A DNA stretch of 45,653 nt from Falsiroseomonas oryziterrae. GTDB taxonomy: Bacteria; Pseudomonadota; Alphaproteobacteria; Acetobacterales; Acetobacteraceae. Location: NCBI RefSeq assembly GCF_021864505.1, contig NZ_JAKJIB010000005.1:1-45653 (forward strand), written 5' to 3'. The notes beneath the pieces are model-generated. The model had not been told where the DNA came from and ran no database searches. It saw only the letters and a program-made list of their open reading frames with translations. A program made the translations under genes and the position numbers. Of this stretch, positions 24,727-33,804 are shown in pieces. The number at the start of each line of letters is the position of its first letter. Within the stretch, counting starts at the first letter, position 1.

Positions 24727-27096
24727 TCACCGTGGTCTGCGTCTTTCGATTTCAGCAAGGAGCGCGGCTGCGTCGCGGTCCTGGGGATCCAGCTCAAGGG
24801 CGGCCCTCGCGTGCCCCGCCGCCTGCACCAGCCGGCCGCGGTCGCGCTCGAAGGTCGCGGCCGCGATCAGACTCTCGCGATGCCTGGGATGTCGGACGAG
24901 TATGGCGAGCGCCTCATCCACGCGGCCCTGGCGATGAAGTGCGAGCGCGTGCGTATAGGCGTAGCGCGGTTGCTCCGGCGCCAGCCTCGCTGCGGCCGCC
25001 AGCATGTCCGTTGCCTCGTTGATCCGTCCGCGTCGGACCTGCAGGAGTGCCAGTGCGTAGAGCGGGTCGGCCTCGGCAGGATGCGCGGCGACGGCGCGGC
25101 GCAGCAGCGCCTCGGCAGCGTCGGGCTGGCCGCGCGCTTCCTCGAAGGCAGCTTTGTTGACCAGGGCGGGCAGGAAAGTGTTGTCGCGCGCCAGCGCGGC
25201 GCGATAGGCCGCCTCAGCGCCTGCCCGGTCGCCGCGCAGGGCGAGCAGTGCGGCAATGTTAACATGCGCCTCTGGCCGCTCCGCCGCCACTCGCTCGCTG
25301 GCCAGCAATTCGTCCCATGCCCGCGCGAAAGCAGGCCGTGCGGCCTCCGGCAGCGCCTGCAGCGGTACGGGCGCCAGCGCGCGCGCGGCCTCGATGCGCA
25401 CCAGGCGCACCTCATCGGAGAGCAGCCGTGCGGCGTGCAGGCGGTTCTGTGGTGGAAGTCCCTCGAGCGCGCGCAGCGCTGCAGCCCGAACCAGCGGTTC
25501 CGGGTCAAGCAGCGTACCGCCGATCGCCTCTCCCACCGCGCGGGTCGGGGGGGTGGGCAGCAGCGACAACGCGGTGGCGCGAAGGATTGCCGGCTGCGCG
25601 AGGTCGAGCGCCAACCGCGCCAATGCCGTGTCGGCGCCGCGTGCGCCCTCGCGGCCAGCATGGATCGCGAGCGCCGGGTGTGGCCCGCCGCGCGGCGGGC
25701 CGTGCCAAGCGGCAAGGTGCGACGCCGCCCAGGCTTGAGTCTGCCCGCTATGGCAGGATGTGCAGGCATCGGGCGCGCCGATAGCCGCGGCGACGTCGGG
25801 GCGCGGGATGGAGAAGGCGTGATCCCGGCGCCGGTCCACTCCCATGTAGGTGACCGCTGGCATGTGGCACGAGACGCATTGTGCACCGGCGCTGCCCGCA
25901 GCGTGGCGATGATGCTCCGGCGCCTCGAAGCGGGCGGGCAGGTGGCATTGCGTGCAGACCGCATTGCCCTCGGCGCGCAGCCTTCCACTGTGCGGCTGGT
26001 GGCAATCGGCGCAGACCACGCCGGCTCGCTGCATGCGGCTCTGCGCGAAGCTGCCCCATTCGAACACCTCGCCCTGGATCTGGCCGTCCGCGTGGTATTC
26101 GCCGCGCGCCAGCAGCAGCGGCGCGTGGGTGTCGAGGAAGCGCGTACCGGGCAGCGGGTCGATGACCAGTGGGCGCGCGCGGGAATGGCAGGGGGCGCAG
26201 GTCTCGACACCGGCCTGCGTCGCTTGACGTGGCGGGCCGTCCCAGCGCGCGATGCCGCGTGCATCGCCCTTGATGAAGCGCCAGGCGCCGCCGGAGCGGT
26301 CGCGTAGCGCGACCTCGAGGCCAAGATGTGGCACGTCGGGGCGCGCACCGGCGCGCGCCCAGGCGACATGGGCCGCACCGCGGCCATGGCATGATTCGCA
26401 TCCGACGCTGATCTCAATCCATGTCGTGTCGTAGCGGTCGCGCGCCGCGTCGTAGCCGCGCACCAGCCCGGTCGAGTGGCAGGACGCGCACATGAAGTTC
26501 CAGTTCTGGTCGCGCCCGGTCCAGTGCATCGGGTCGCCGGCGCGCAGCGTCTCGTCCGGCATGAGGTGGTACCAGCGCTGGCCACCGGCTTCGCGCGGGC
26601 GGCTGTCCCAGGCCCAGGGCAACGCCTGACGGCGTCCGTCTGGCATCAGCACGAGGTATTGCTGCAGCGGATCCACGCCGAAGGTCTCGCTGACCGTGAC
26701 ATCCGCAACCGCGCCGCCGGGACCGTCGGTGCGGATCAGGAAGCGGTCGGCGTCACGCCGGAAGAGGGCCGCGTGCCGCCCATCGGTCACGCTGACGCCG
26801 GAGAAATCGCCGAGCACGGTCGCCGGCGTCGCCGCCGCCATGGCGCGGGCGTGGTCGCTGTCCCGCCAGTCGGCCGCCTCGGCGGCGTGGCAGGTCGCGC
26901 AGGTGGCCGAGCCGACGAAGCCCGTGCGCGCGCGCTCCGTTGCGACAACGGGCATGGCGCCGTGGAACAGCGCCGTGGCAAGCGCCGGCAGCAGGATGCC
27001 GAGGCAGAGCAAGGCGAACAGCGCCGCGCGCCGCAACGCGGCGCTGCGCGTGTCGCGGTGCGCGGTGAAGGGCGAGCCCGGCCTAGAATCTGGCAT
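24727..27096 (-). CDS. Octaheme c-type cytochrome with HEAT-like and TPR repeats
   Basis: A 789-residue protein with one N-terminal hydrophobic helix (about 22-48), so either membrane-anchored in the periplasm or exported. Eight CxxCH haem sites follow, at residues 66, 203, 233, 300, 362, 381, 407 and 445. The layout recalls cytochrome c554/NrfA-like multihaem proteins. From about 480 to 590 come HEAT/PBS-lyase-like helical repeats (LLDPEPLVRAAALRALEG), and from about 605 to the end tetratricopeptide repeats (AEAAYRAALARDNTFLPAL and successors). Electron-transfer and protein-docking modules are thus fused. The start overlaps the last 14 bases of the barrel gene. I infer a periplasmic redox scaffold working with the barrel and arylsulfatase of the same operon; its substrate is unknown. 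Confidence 0.88.
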   Translation of the reverse strand: MPDSRPGSPFTAHRDTRSAALRRAALFALLCLGILLPALATALFHGAMPVVATERARTGFVGSATCATCHAAEAADWRDSDHARAMAAATPATVLGDFSGVSVTDGRHAALFRRDADRFLIRTDGPGGAVADVTVSETFGVDPLQQYLVLMPDGRRQALPWAWDSRPREAGGQRWYHLMPDETLRAGDPMHWTGRDQNWNFMCASCHSTGLVRGYDAARDRYDTTWIEISVGCESCHGRGAAHVAWARAGARPDVPHLGLEVALRDRSGGAWRFIKGDARGIARWDGPPRQATQAGVETCAPCHSRARPLVIDPLPGTRFLDTHAPLLLARGEYHADGQIQGEVFEWGSFAQSRMQRAGVVCADCHQPHSGRLRAEGNAVCTQCHLPARFEAPEHHRHAAGSAGAQCVSCHMPAVTYMGVDRRRDHAFSIPRPDVAAAIGAPDACTSCHSGQTQAWAASHLAAWHGPPRGGPHPALAIHAGREGARGADTALARLALDLAQPAILRATALSLLPTPPTRAVGEAIGGTLLDPEPLVRAAALRALEGLPPQNRLHAARLLSDEVRLVRIEAARALAPVPLQALPEAARPAFARAWDELLASERVAAERPEAHVNIAALLALRGDRAGAEAAYRAALARDNTFLPALVNKAAFEEARGQPDAAEALLRRAVAAHPAEADPLYALALLQVRRGRINEATDMLAAAARLAPEQPRYAYTHALALHRQGRVDEALAILVRHPRHRESLIAAATFERDRGRLVQAAGHARAALELDPQDRDAAALLAEIERRRPR

Positions 27097-27937
27097 TCAC
27101 AGCGAGATACGCCCCGCTCATCGTCACATCCTGCACGAGCGACCGGCCGCCCTGGTCGTAGGAAAGGTGTCGCCAGCCGAGCTGCACGCCCCCCCATCCA
27201 GTACGATAGCCGATGCCCGTGAAACCCTGCCAGGTCAGGTTCGAATCGCCGCCGCCGATGTCGAGGTAATAGGGCACGAAGAAGCTGGAAGCGCCGATGT
27301 TGATCTGCCCCCGGACGCCGACGATGCCGTTCCAGATGTCGTCGGTGCCGGAAAGCCGCCCGGCACCGCCGAAGCTCGGGCCTGCATTCCCGCGTGGCCC
27401 CTGCAGGGTGACGGTGAGGTTGTAGTCGGTCCTGGCCTCGACCCCGAGGTATCGGAAGCCGGCCAGCGCATCGATGTTGCCCCACGCCCCCGCGGCCAGG
27501 GTGTAGCCGCCTGCCAGCGTCCAGAGCGTCATCTTCAGGTTGGATTCGCCCGATGCATTGGCGGTGCTCGAGACCGGGTTGCGCCCGACGCCCACGATGT
27601 CCAGCGCCTGCACGCGGCTCGATCCGGCATCGGCGCTGACATACATGATGTCCGTCATCAGCGTGAACCGGTCGTAGCGGACCATCGCCGCCAGCAGCAG
27701 CGCGGCGTTCAACTGCTCGAAGTAGTCGCCAGCATCCGCCTTGACGTTCGCCGATCCGCCGAGCGCGGGCGGCAGGTCGTAGCGCAGGTTCCCGCTGATC
27801 GTCGGCAGCCAGAGATAGGGCGCGACCTCGAAGCTCCAGCCGGGGCGCGGCCCGTGCTGCTGCGCCGCCGCGCCCGTGCTGAGGCCGAGGGTAAAGAGCG
27901 CCGCGACGGCACCGGCCTTCCAGTTATTCGACGTCAT
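27083..27937 (-). CDS. Small outer-membrane beta-barrel protein
   Basis: A 284-residue exported protein. The leader ends at GAAAQ; the mature part is rich in alternating aromatic and polar residues and Gly, e.g. WSFEVAPYLWLPTISGNL, NIDALAGFRYLGVEAR and GFTGIGYRTGWGGVQLGWRHL. It ends in Phe (VNARF), the usual signal for BAM-mediated insertion. Repeated strands of about ten residues and turns rich in Asn/Asp/Gly indicate a barrel of perhaps 10-12 strands. It starts 20 bases after the arylsulfatase stop and overlaps the cytochrome gene, so the three are co-translated. It may be a small pore for the sulfatase substrate or product. It is much shorter than the MtrB-type barrels of porin-cytochrome conduits. 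Confidence 0.82.
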   Translation of the reverse strand: MTSNNWKAGAVAALFTLGLSTGAAAQQHGPRPGWSFEVAPYLWLPTISGNLRYDLPPALGGSANVKADAGDYFEQLNAALLLAAMVRYDRFTLMTDIMYVSADAGSSRVQALDIVGVGRNPVSSTANASGESNLKMTLWTLAGGYTLAAGAWGNIDALAGFRYLGVEARTDYNLTVTLQGPRGNAGPSFGGAGRLSGTDDIWNGIVGVRGQINIGASSFFVPYYLDIGGGDSNLTWQGFTGIGYRTGWGGVQLGWRHLSYDQGGRSLVQDVTMSGAYLAVNARF

Positions 27938-27957
27938 CCGATGCCGTCTCCGCGATT

Positions 27958-30462
27958 CTAGTTGCGTTGCGTCGACGGCGCTACAGATCGCTGGCGACGC
28001 GCCATCTCCTCCTCCAACAGGCGAAGCGCCGCCGGGGTTATCGTGCTGTCGCCATAGTCGATGGTCAGCCGCACGATCCGCCCGCTGAAGGGGTTGGGCG
28101 AGGTGTAGTCGCGGTCGTCCACCGAGGTGCCGGTGTCGAGGCCGACATCGAAGGTCTCATCCCATGCGACGGTGAAGGGCAGCGTGTTCGGCAGCGCGCG
28201 CTGCGCCACCTGCGTGCCGTTGACCGTCAGCGTGCCGGTGCCGCCGCGGCCGAAGGGCAGGCCCTCCGGCAGCATCTGCCAGTCGAAGACCACTGTGTGG
28301 CGGCCCGGTGGCAGCGCCGTCGGCGCTTCCCAGCGATGCCGCGCGGTGTTGAGGAAGTTCCAGGTGAAGACGGGCCTTCCCTGGTGCAGGTAGAAGCCGT
28401 AGCCGGCGAAGCGCCCGCCCTGCGTCACCAGCACGCCGTTGGCCCCGCCCTGCGGCACCTCGATCTCGGCCGTGATGCGGTAGGAGCGGTTGAGCAGGTT
28501 CGGCGCCGCGCTGCCCTGGATGGCGGAGACGGGGCCGGTGTAGGTGAACTGCCGCCGCCCCGCCACCGGGCCGGGCCGCACCGAGATCAGCCGCGTCAGC
28601 GTGGAGTTGTCGAGCGGGAGCACCTGGTAGCGCGTCGCCTCCATCAGGAAGATCTCCTGCATCATGCGCAGCCTCGCGGGCTCGCGCGCCGCCAGGTCGT
28701 TCATCTGCGTCGGATCCTCGACGAGGTTGTAGAGCTCCCAGGTGTAGCCGTTGAGCACGTCGGCCGGCTTCGGCGACTGCGAATCCCAGGGCGGCACGGG
28801 TGGCGTGGTGCTGGCCATCCAGCCATCGTGGTAGATGGCCCGGTTGCCCATGATCTCGAAGTATTGCGTCCGCCGGCGCGACGGCGCGTCGCGGTTCGCC
28901 GCGTCGAAGGTGTAGGCCATGCTCACGCCCTCGATCGGGCGCTGCGCGACGCCGTTGACCATGGCGGGCGCCGGGATGCCGGTCGCCTCCAGGATGGTCG
29001 GCACCACGTCGATCACGTGGTGGAACTGGTGGCGGATGCCGCCGCGGTCGGTGATGCGGCGCGGCCAGGAGATCGCCATGCCGTTGCGCGTCCCGCCGAG
29101 GTGGGAGGCGATCTGCTTCGTCCAGCGATAGGGGGAGTTCAGCGCGAAGGTCCAGCCGATCGCCTTGTGATTGTAGGTCTGGTCGGTGCCCCAGGCGTCG
29201 AGGTAGGGCATCATCTGGTCGGCGCTGAACAGCAGGCCGTTGAACCAGGCCACCTCGTTCACCGTGCCGTCGGGCCCGCCTTCCGCGCTGCCGCCGTTGT
29301 CGCCGCTGATGTAGATGATGAGCGTGTTGTCGAGCTGCCCGGCATCCTCCACCGCCTGGATCACGCGGCCGATCTGTTCGTCGGTGTAGGCGAGGTAGGC
29401 GGCGTAGATCTCCATCTGCCGCGCATAAAGCCGGCGCTGGTTGTCGGTCAGGCTCTCCCAACGCGGGATGAAGTCGGGCAGCGGCGGCAGCTGCGCATTG
29501 GCGGGAATAACGCCGAGGCGCCGCTGGTTCTCGAAGATGCGCCGGTGCAGCACCTCCCACCCGGCGTCGAACTGGCCGCGGAAGCGCTCCGCCCATGCGC
29601 GCGTCGGGTGGTGCGGCGCGTGCGTGCCGCCCGGCGCGTAGTGGATGAACCAGGGCCGATTGGGCGCGACGGAGGTGATGAGGCGGATGTGGTCGATGGC
29701 GTCGTCGGCCATCGCGGTGGTCAGGTTCCACTCCGGCCCGGCGCCGACATTGGGATGGATCGGCGTGGTGTTGCGGAACAAATTGCCCGGCTGCCACTGG
29801 CTCGTGTCGCCGCCGACGAAGCCGTAGAAATAGTCATAGCCCTGGCCGGTCGGCCAGTTGGTGAAGGGCCCGGCCGGGCTCGCTTCCCAGGTCGGCACGT
29901 TGTGGTTCTTGCCGAACCAGGCGGTGGCGTAGCCGGTCTGCCGCAGGGTCGCCGCGACATGCGCCGTCTCCGGCGGGATGATGGAGTTATACCCGGGGTA
30001 TCCCGTCGTCAGCTCCGAGATCACACCGGCGCCGACGGAGTGGTGGTTGCGCCCGGTCAGCAGCGCGGCGCGCGTGGGCGAGCATAGCGCGGTGGTGTGG
30101 AACTGCGTGTAGCGCAGACCGGCGGCCGCGACGCGATCCAGCGCCGGGGTCGGGATGACGCCGCCGAAGGTGGAGGGCGCGCCGAAGCCGACATCGTCGG
30201 TCAGGATCACCAGTACGTTCGGCGCGCCTTCCGGCGGCATCACCTGCGGCGGCCACGCCGGCTGGCTGTCGGCTGCGTTGGGCATGATCAGGCCGGCAAA
30301 GGGCGGCGTGGGGGCCGGCAGGCTGAAGGGGTTCGGCGTCATCACCGCATCCGGCGCGCCGGGCGTGCCGCGGATCTGCTGCGCCAGCGCGGTGGTGGCG
30401 AAGGCGCCGAAGGCCAGGCCAGCGAGCACGACCCCGGTTGCGAGCGCTCCGGAACATCTCAT
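27958..30462 (-). CDS. Arylsulfatase (formylglycine-dependent), exported
   Basis: An 834-residue type I sulfatase that hydrolyses aryl or alkyl sulfate esters in the periplasm. After a leader (ending ATTALAQ) the alkaline-phosphatase-like domain begins VLVILTDDVGFG with the metal-binding Asp pair at 89-90. The active-site motif is CSPTRAALLTGR; Cys127 would be converted to formylglycine. Further metal and sulfate ligands lie in GGTHAPHHP and ISGDNGG. From about 610 a beta-rich C-terminal domain follows (YRITAEIEVPQGGANGV onward). The length matches large AtsA-type arylsulfatases. ATG 30462 follows GGAGGAAAGCCCG. The formylglycine-generating enzyme is not in the window. It is the first gene of the operon with the barrel and the octaheme cytochrome. 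Confidence 0.95.
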   Translation of the reverse strand: MRCSGALATGVVLAGLAFGAFATTALAQQIRGTPGAPDAVMTPNPFSLPAPTPPFAGLIMPNAADSQPAWPPQVMPPEGAPNVLVILTDDVGFGAPSTFGGVIPTPALDRVAAAGLRYTQFHTTALCSPTRAALLTGRNHHSVGAGVISELTTGYPGYNSIIPPETAHVAATLRQTGYATAWFGKNHNVPTWEASPAGPFTNWPTGQGYDYFYGFVGGDTSQWQPGNLFRNTTPIHPNVGAGPEWNLTTAMADDAIDHIRLITSVAPNRPWFIHYAPGGTHAPHHPTRAWAERFRGQFDAGWEVLHRRIFENQRRLGVIPANAQLPPLPDFIPRWESLTDNQRRLYARQMEIYAAYLAYTDEQIGRVIQAVEDAGQLDNTLIIYISGDNGGSAEGGPDGTVNEVAWFNGLLFSADQMMPYLDAWGTDQTYNHKAIGWTFALNSPYRWTKQIASHLGGTRNGMAISWPRRITDRGGIRHQFHHVIDVVPTILEATGIPAPAMVNGVAQRPIEGVSMAYTFDAANRDAPSRRRTQYFEIMGNRAIYHDGWMASTTPPVPPWDSQSPKPADVLNGYTWELYNLVEDPTQMNDLAAREPARLRMMQEIFLMEATRYQVLPLDNSTLTRLISVRPGPVAGRRQFTYTGPVSAIQGSAAPNLLNRSYRITAEIEVPQGGANGVLVTQGGRFAGYGFYLHQGRPVFTWNFLNTARHRWEAPTALPPGRHTVVFDWQMLPEGLPFGRGGTGTLTVNGTQVAQRALPNTLPFTVAWDETFDVGLDTGTSVDDRDYTSPNPFSGRIVRLTIDYGDSTITPAALRLLEEEMARRQRSVAPSTQRN

Positions 30463-30607
30463 CGGGCTTTCCTCCGCCTGTGCAGAAGACACTCAGCCAC
30501 GCAGCGCGCGGCCGTTGCCTTCCGGTTCCACCATGCTCCCGGCGTCCGGCGCCGTCGTCAATGCGCGCTATCCAAAATCGGCAATGCGAGCGTTGGGGAT
30601 CGTCACG

Positions 30608-31732
30608 TCATGCCGAGGCGAGCGTTTCCGACGGCAACTCGCCGAACAGGGCCCGGTAGTCCCGTGCGAAGTGGCGAAGATGCCAGAAGCCATGGTCGAG
30701 GGCGACGGACTTCACCAGCTCCGGGCTGTCCCCTCGGCCCCGCAGCGCGCGTCGCGCCAGCAGCAGCCGGCGCGACTTGAGATATGCGTGAGGGCTCATG
30801 CCCAGCGCTGCATGGAACGCATCGTGCAGCCGCCGCGCGGAGACGCCGAGCGCCGCGCACAACTCTTCCGTGTAGATGGGCCGGGCCAGCCGCGCCTGCA
30901 TGAAGTCCTCCGCCGCCCGGACCAGGCGCAGCGCCGCCGCGACGGCGCGCGGGCGCGACCTGATCCCCGCCTGCGTCGTCAGCGCGGCCGCAACCTCCTC
31001 GCGCAGCGCCATCGCGAGGCCGGTTGCGCAGGCCGGGGAGGACAAGCCGGCCGGCAGGCTTTCCGCCATGGTGCTCGCGGCCGCGACCACTCCAGCGAGG
31101 CGTGCCGATCGCTCGGGCGGGAGCGACAGGACGCTGAGCTCGCCCCGGAGCCGCAACTGCGGCGGGGCGAGCTCGGCGAGTTCCTCGAGCATCGGCAGCG
31201 GCAGGGCAAGCGCGCCCCAGCTCAGCGGCTGCGGGTTGAAGCCGGTGATCTCGGCACCGCCGACAGCCAGCACCGCCTCGGTCGACGCCACCTCGGTCCC
31301 GTTCAACCGCGCGGGATGGCGGGCGGCCTGCTGGTAGAGCATCAGCACCGCCATCCCCGGGCTGACCCCGCCGCGGACGACATGGCCGGACGTGTCGGCC
31401 TGCTGCACCACCATGTCGCCGACCTGCAGCACGCGGAGCGTCGCGGCGAAGGGGGCCTCGCGCACCGGGACATAGTCGAACTCACCGCCGAGAAGGGCGG
31501 AGGCGAAATGGTCCGGCTCAGCGAAGCGCCTCGTCAGGCCGGCAGAGGATCCCGCCCCCTCGAGACCAATCATGGCACCCCCGATGACGGCGTGACAGCC
31601 GCCGATCTGCCGCCGCAGGCCGACGCCCGGGTCCAATTGCGACAGGGTTCCGAGCCGGGTGCAAGGCGAGGCTGCCGCGCCGAGCTGCCGCGGGGTCACG
31701 GCCGCGGCATCAGGCTTGCCGAATCCGGACAT
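30608..31732 (-). CDS. AraC family transcriptional regulator
   Basis: A 374-residue regulator. The C-terminal AraC domain (about 265-374) has the two helix-turn-helix units, first YTEELCAALGVSARRLHDAF, then VKSVALDHGFWHLRHFARDYR near the end. The N-terminal part is a beta-rich AraC-binding-like domain that I cannot assign to a ligand. ATG 31732 is preferred to 31852 because GGGGAAAGC precedes it and the extension is an Arg/Pro-rich artefact. It lies 145 bases upstream of the arylsulfatase on the same strand and is divergent from the DUF2092 gene 92 bases away. It may regulate either or both; this arrangement suggests control by the sulfatase substrate or by sulfur supply, but that is inference. 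Confidence 0.92.
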   Translation of the reverse strand: MSGFGKPDAAAVTPRQLGAAASPCTRLGTLSQLDPGVGLRRQIGGCHAVIGGAMIGLEGAGSSAGLTRRFAEPDHFASALLGGEFDYVPVREAPFAATLRVLQVGDMVVQQADTSGHVVRGGVSPGMAVLMLYQQAARHPARLNGTEVASTEAVLAVGGAEITGFNPQPLSWGALALPLPMLEELAELAPPQLRLRGELSVLSLPPERSARLAGVVAAASTMAESLPAGLSSPACATGLAMALREEVAAALTTQAGIRSRPRAVAAALRLVRAAEDFMQARLARPIYTEELCAALGVSARRLHDAFHAALGMSPHAYLKSRRLLLARRALRGRGDSPELVKSVALDHGFWHLRHFARDYRALFGELPSETLASA

Positions 31733-31824
31733 GCTTTCCCCGTACCCCGGGGCGCTGGAGCGCCTAGGCTTCGTGCCCGATGCCGGCCGTCGCGGACGGC
31801 ACGCCCCGCGGCGGATGGAGACGC

Positions 31825-32676
31825 ATGATGCAGAACCGAGGCGACGCGGCACCCGGCCTCGCGCCGCGCGGGCTTGGCGCAGGCGGCGCGATGGCGCGCC
31901 TCCGGTCGCGGCTGTGGCGGGTGGCGCCTCTCGCGGCCTTCGTCTTGGCCTGGGTGTTGGCGGCGCCTGCTGCGCCGCGCGCGCAGGGCGGGATGGACGC
32001 CGATTCGCGCGCCGTGCTGGCCGCCATGTCGGCGCATCTTGGCGGCCTCCGTAGCTTCTCGGTGGAGTATGCGGCGGTTGACGAGGTCGTTACGACGGAC
32101 GGACAGAAGCTCCAGTTCCTGCATTCGGGCAGCCTTGCTGCCCAGCGGCCCGATCGGCTGCACGCGGTGCGCCGCGGCGCCGCCGGCACGGCGGAGCTCG
32201 TGCTGGACGGCAACAGCGTCATGATGTTCGGGCGCGATGCGAACGCCTATCTCCGCCTGCCTGCGACGAGCATCGCCGCCGCGGTGGAGGCGGTGCAGCG
32301 CCTGGGCTTCGATGCGCCCGGCGCCGACCTGCTCGCGGAGCGTCCGATGGACGGCGCGACGACCGACATCACGACCGGCGCCCATGTCGGGATGACCTTC
32401 ATCGAGGGCGTCGAGGTGCATCACCTGGCGTTCCGCGGCGTCGAGGTGGACTGGCAGATCTGGGTGACCGCGGGCGACCGGCCGCTGCCGCTGCGCTACG
32501 TGATCGTCAGCAAGTCGGTGACGGGCAGCCCGCAATACACGCTGCAACTGCGGAACTGGAGCATCGCCCCGGCGGCCGACCCTGCGCGCTTCGTCTTCAC
32601 CCCGCCCCCCGGCGCGCGGCAGATCGAGCCTTCGTCGGTCACCGTGAACCCGATCGGCGACCTGATCATCAGATGA
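31825..32676 (+). CDS. DUF2092 family periplasmic protein
   Basis: A 283-residue protein with a hydrophobic leader (VAPLAAFVLAWVLAAPAAPRAQ) and a mature part resembling DUF2092, an uncharacterised family with a LolA-like half-barrel. Recognisable stretches are LAAMSAHLGGLRSFSVEYAA, HAVRRG and the end FVFTPPPGARQIE. Lol-type folds bind lipids or hydrophobic ligands, but no function is established for DUF2092. GGAGACGC precedes two adjacent ATGs at 31825 and 31828. The small basic protein follows after 17 bases, and an AraC regulator diverges upstream. Confidence 0.8.
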   Translation: MMQNRGDAAPGLAPRGLGAGGAMARLRSRLWRVAPLAAFVLAWVLAAPAAPRAQGGMDADSRAVLAAMSAHLGGLRSFSVEYAAVDEVVTTDGQKLQFLHSGSLAAQRPDRLHAVRRGAAGTAELVLDGNSVMMFGRDANAYLRLPATSIAAAVEAVQRLGFDAPGADLLAERPMDGATTDITTGAHVGMTFIEGVEVHHLAFRGVEVDWQIWVTAGDRPLPLRYVIVSKSVTGSPQYTLQLRNWSIAPAADPARFVFTPPPGARQIEPSSVTVNPIGDLIIR

Positions 32677-32693
32677 AGGAGTGAGCGGGACCG

Positions 32694-32897
32694 ATGTCAC
32701 GCATCTTCAAATGGACCGGCTCCATCCTGGTCTTCGGCTTCCTGATGGCGGCCAACCCGGCATCCTATGTGCGGCAGGGGTCGTGGATCTCCTCGGCCGA
32801 AGCCATCGTGGGCCGGCCGGCCACGCCGGTCAGCGTCGCCGGCGTCGCACGACGCACGACGCGGCGCTGCATCGCGAGCCCCGGGGTGATCTGCTAA
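32694..32897 (+). CDS. Small exported basic protein of unknown function
   Basis: A 67-residue frame with AAGGAGTGAGC upstream of its ATG. A hydrophobic stretch (TGSILVFGFLMAANPASY) follows a short charged start, then a linker and an Arg-rich end, VARRTTRRCIASPGVIC. The product could be exported or membrane-anchored with a basic tail. I do not recognise a family. Close spacing to the DUF2092 gene suggests they work together. Two cysteines near the C-terminus might form a disulfide. Confidence 0.6.
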   Translation: MSRIFKWTGSILVFGFLMAANPASYVRQGSWISSAEAIVGRPATPVSVAGVARRTTRRCIASPGVIC

Positions 32898-33030
32898 GCG
32901 CCTGAGAGGTTCATCGCACAGTGCGCGGGTGATACCGTGAGCTGCGTTGATGGCCCGTGCCGGCGGCCGACTTGGCCTCGAACGGCGCTGGCGGTCATCG
33001 GGATTCCCTGACGATTCGAAGGCCGACCGC

Positions 33031-33774
33031 ATGACGCCCGTGGCCCTCGCGATCCTGGCCTTCGTCTGCATCGCTGGCGCGGGGCTGGCCGGCCTCGCGC
33101 TGCGCCCGCGCGAGGCCCACAAGGCCGAGCCGGTGCGCGAGATGGTGCGCTTCACCCAGGGCATCGTCGCCTCCATCGCTGCGCTGGTCCTCGGCCTGCT
33201 GGTCGCCGGCGCGACCGACCACTACCGCGGCCAGGGAGAGCAGGTGCGGCGGCTGGCGGCGGAAGTGATCGTGCTCGACCGCGCGCTGCTGCAGTTCGGG
33301 CCCGAGGCAGCAGAGGCGCGGCGCGCCCTGTACCGCTCGGTCGAGCACACCATCGAGGAGGTCTGGGCGACCGATGCCAGGCGGCTGACCATGCCGCCGG
33401 GGCCCAACCTGCTCGATGCCGTCGCGCGGCTGGAGGCGACGACGCCGGGCCAGATCTTCCTGAAGGAGCAGGCGCTGGAACAGGTCGTCACGCTGAGCCG
33501 CGCACGCGCGACGCTGGCGACCGCCGAGCATGGCGGGGCGATCCAGCTGCCAGTTGTCGTGATGCTGGTGCTTTGGTTCGTCTTCCTCTTCGTCCTGTCG
33601 AGCCTCTATGGCCAGGCCGACTGGCTGGCGATCGGTGCGATGGTGCTCGGCAGCGCGGCGGTGGCCAGCGCGCTGCTTCTTGTGCTCGAGCTCGACCGGC
33701 CCTTCCACGGTATCATGGCGGTGTCGTCGGTGCCGATGCGCGAGGCGCTGGCAACGCTGGCCGCGCTACGCTGA
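33031..33774 (+). CDS. DUF4239-like (bestrophin-related) membrane protein
   Basis: A 247-residue membrane protein. Hydrophobic segments lie at about 4-22, 47-66, 180-200 and 207-226, arranged as two N-terminal and two C-terminal helices around a soluble helical middle (about 70-175). This is the pattern of DUF4239, which I associate with bestrophin-like channels. The RPFHG segment before the end (LELDRPFHGIMAVSS) is a good family landmark. ATG 33031 begins the first helix cleanly; the upstream frame to 32947 is Arg-rich and lacks a ribosome site. It stands alone and converges with the barrel gene 30 bases downstream. Function is unknown. Confidence 0.75.
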   Translation: MTPVALAILAFVCIAGAGLAGLALRPREAHKAEPVREMVRFTQGIVASIAALVLGLLVAGATDHYRGQGEQVRRLAAEVIVLDRALLQFGPEAAEARRALYRSVEHTIEEVWATDARRLTMPPGPNLLDAVARLEATTPGQIFLKEQALEQVVTLSRARATLATAEHGGAIQLPVVVMLVLWFVFLFVLSSLYGQADWLAIGAMVLGSAAVASALLLVLELDRPFHGIMAVSSVPMREALATLAALR

Positions 33775-33804
33775 CCCGCCGCGCTTACCGGTGCGGCCCG
33801 GGCG

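Noticed and set aside
24727-27937. MtrAB-type porin-cytochrome conduit
   Set aside because: The barrel is about 284 residues, far shorter than MtrB-type barrels, and the cytochrome has HEAT/TPR repeats instead of the compact MtrA form.
27967-30087. 706-codon plus-strand frame opposite the arylsulfatase
   Set aside because: His/Arg/Val-rich antisense translation without motifs; the sulfatase on the other strand is unmistakable.
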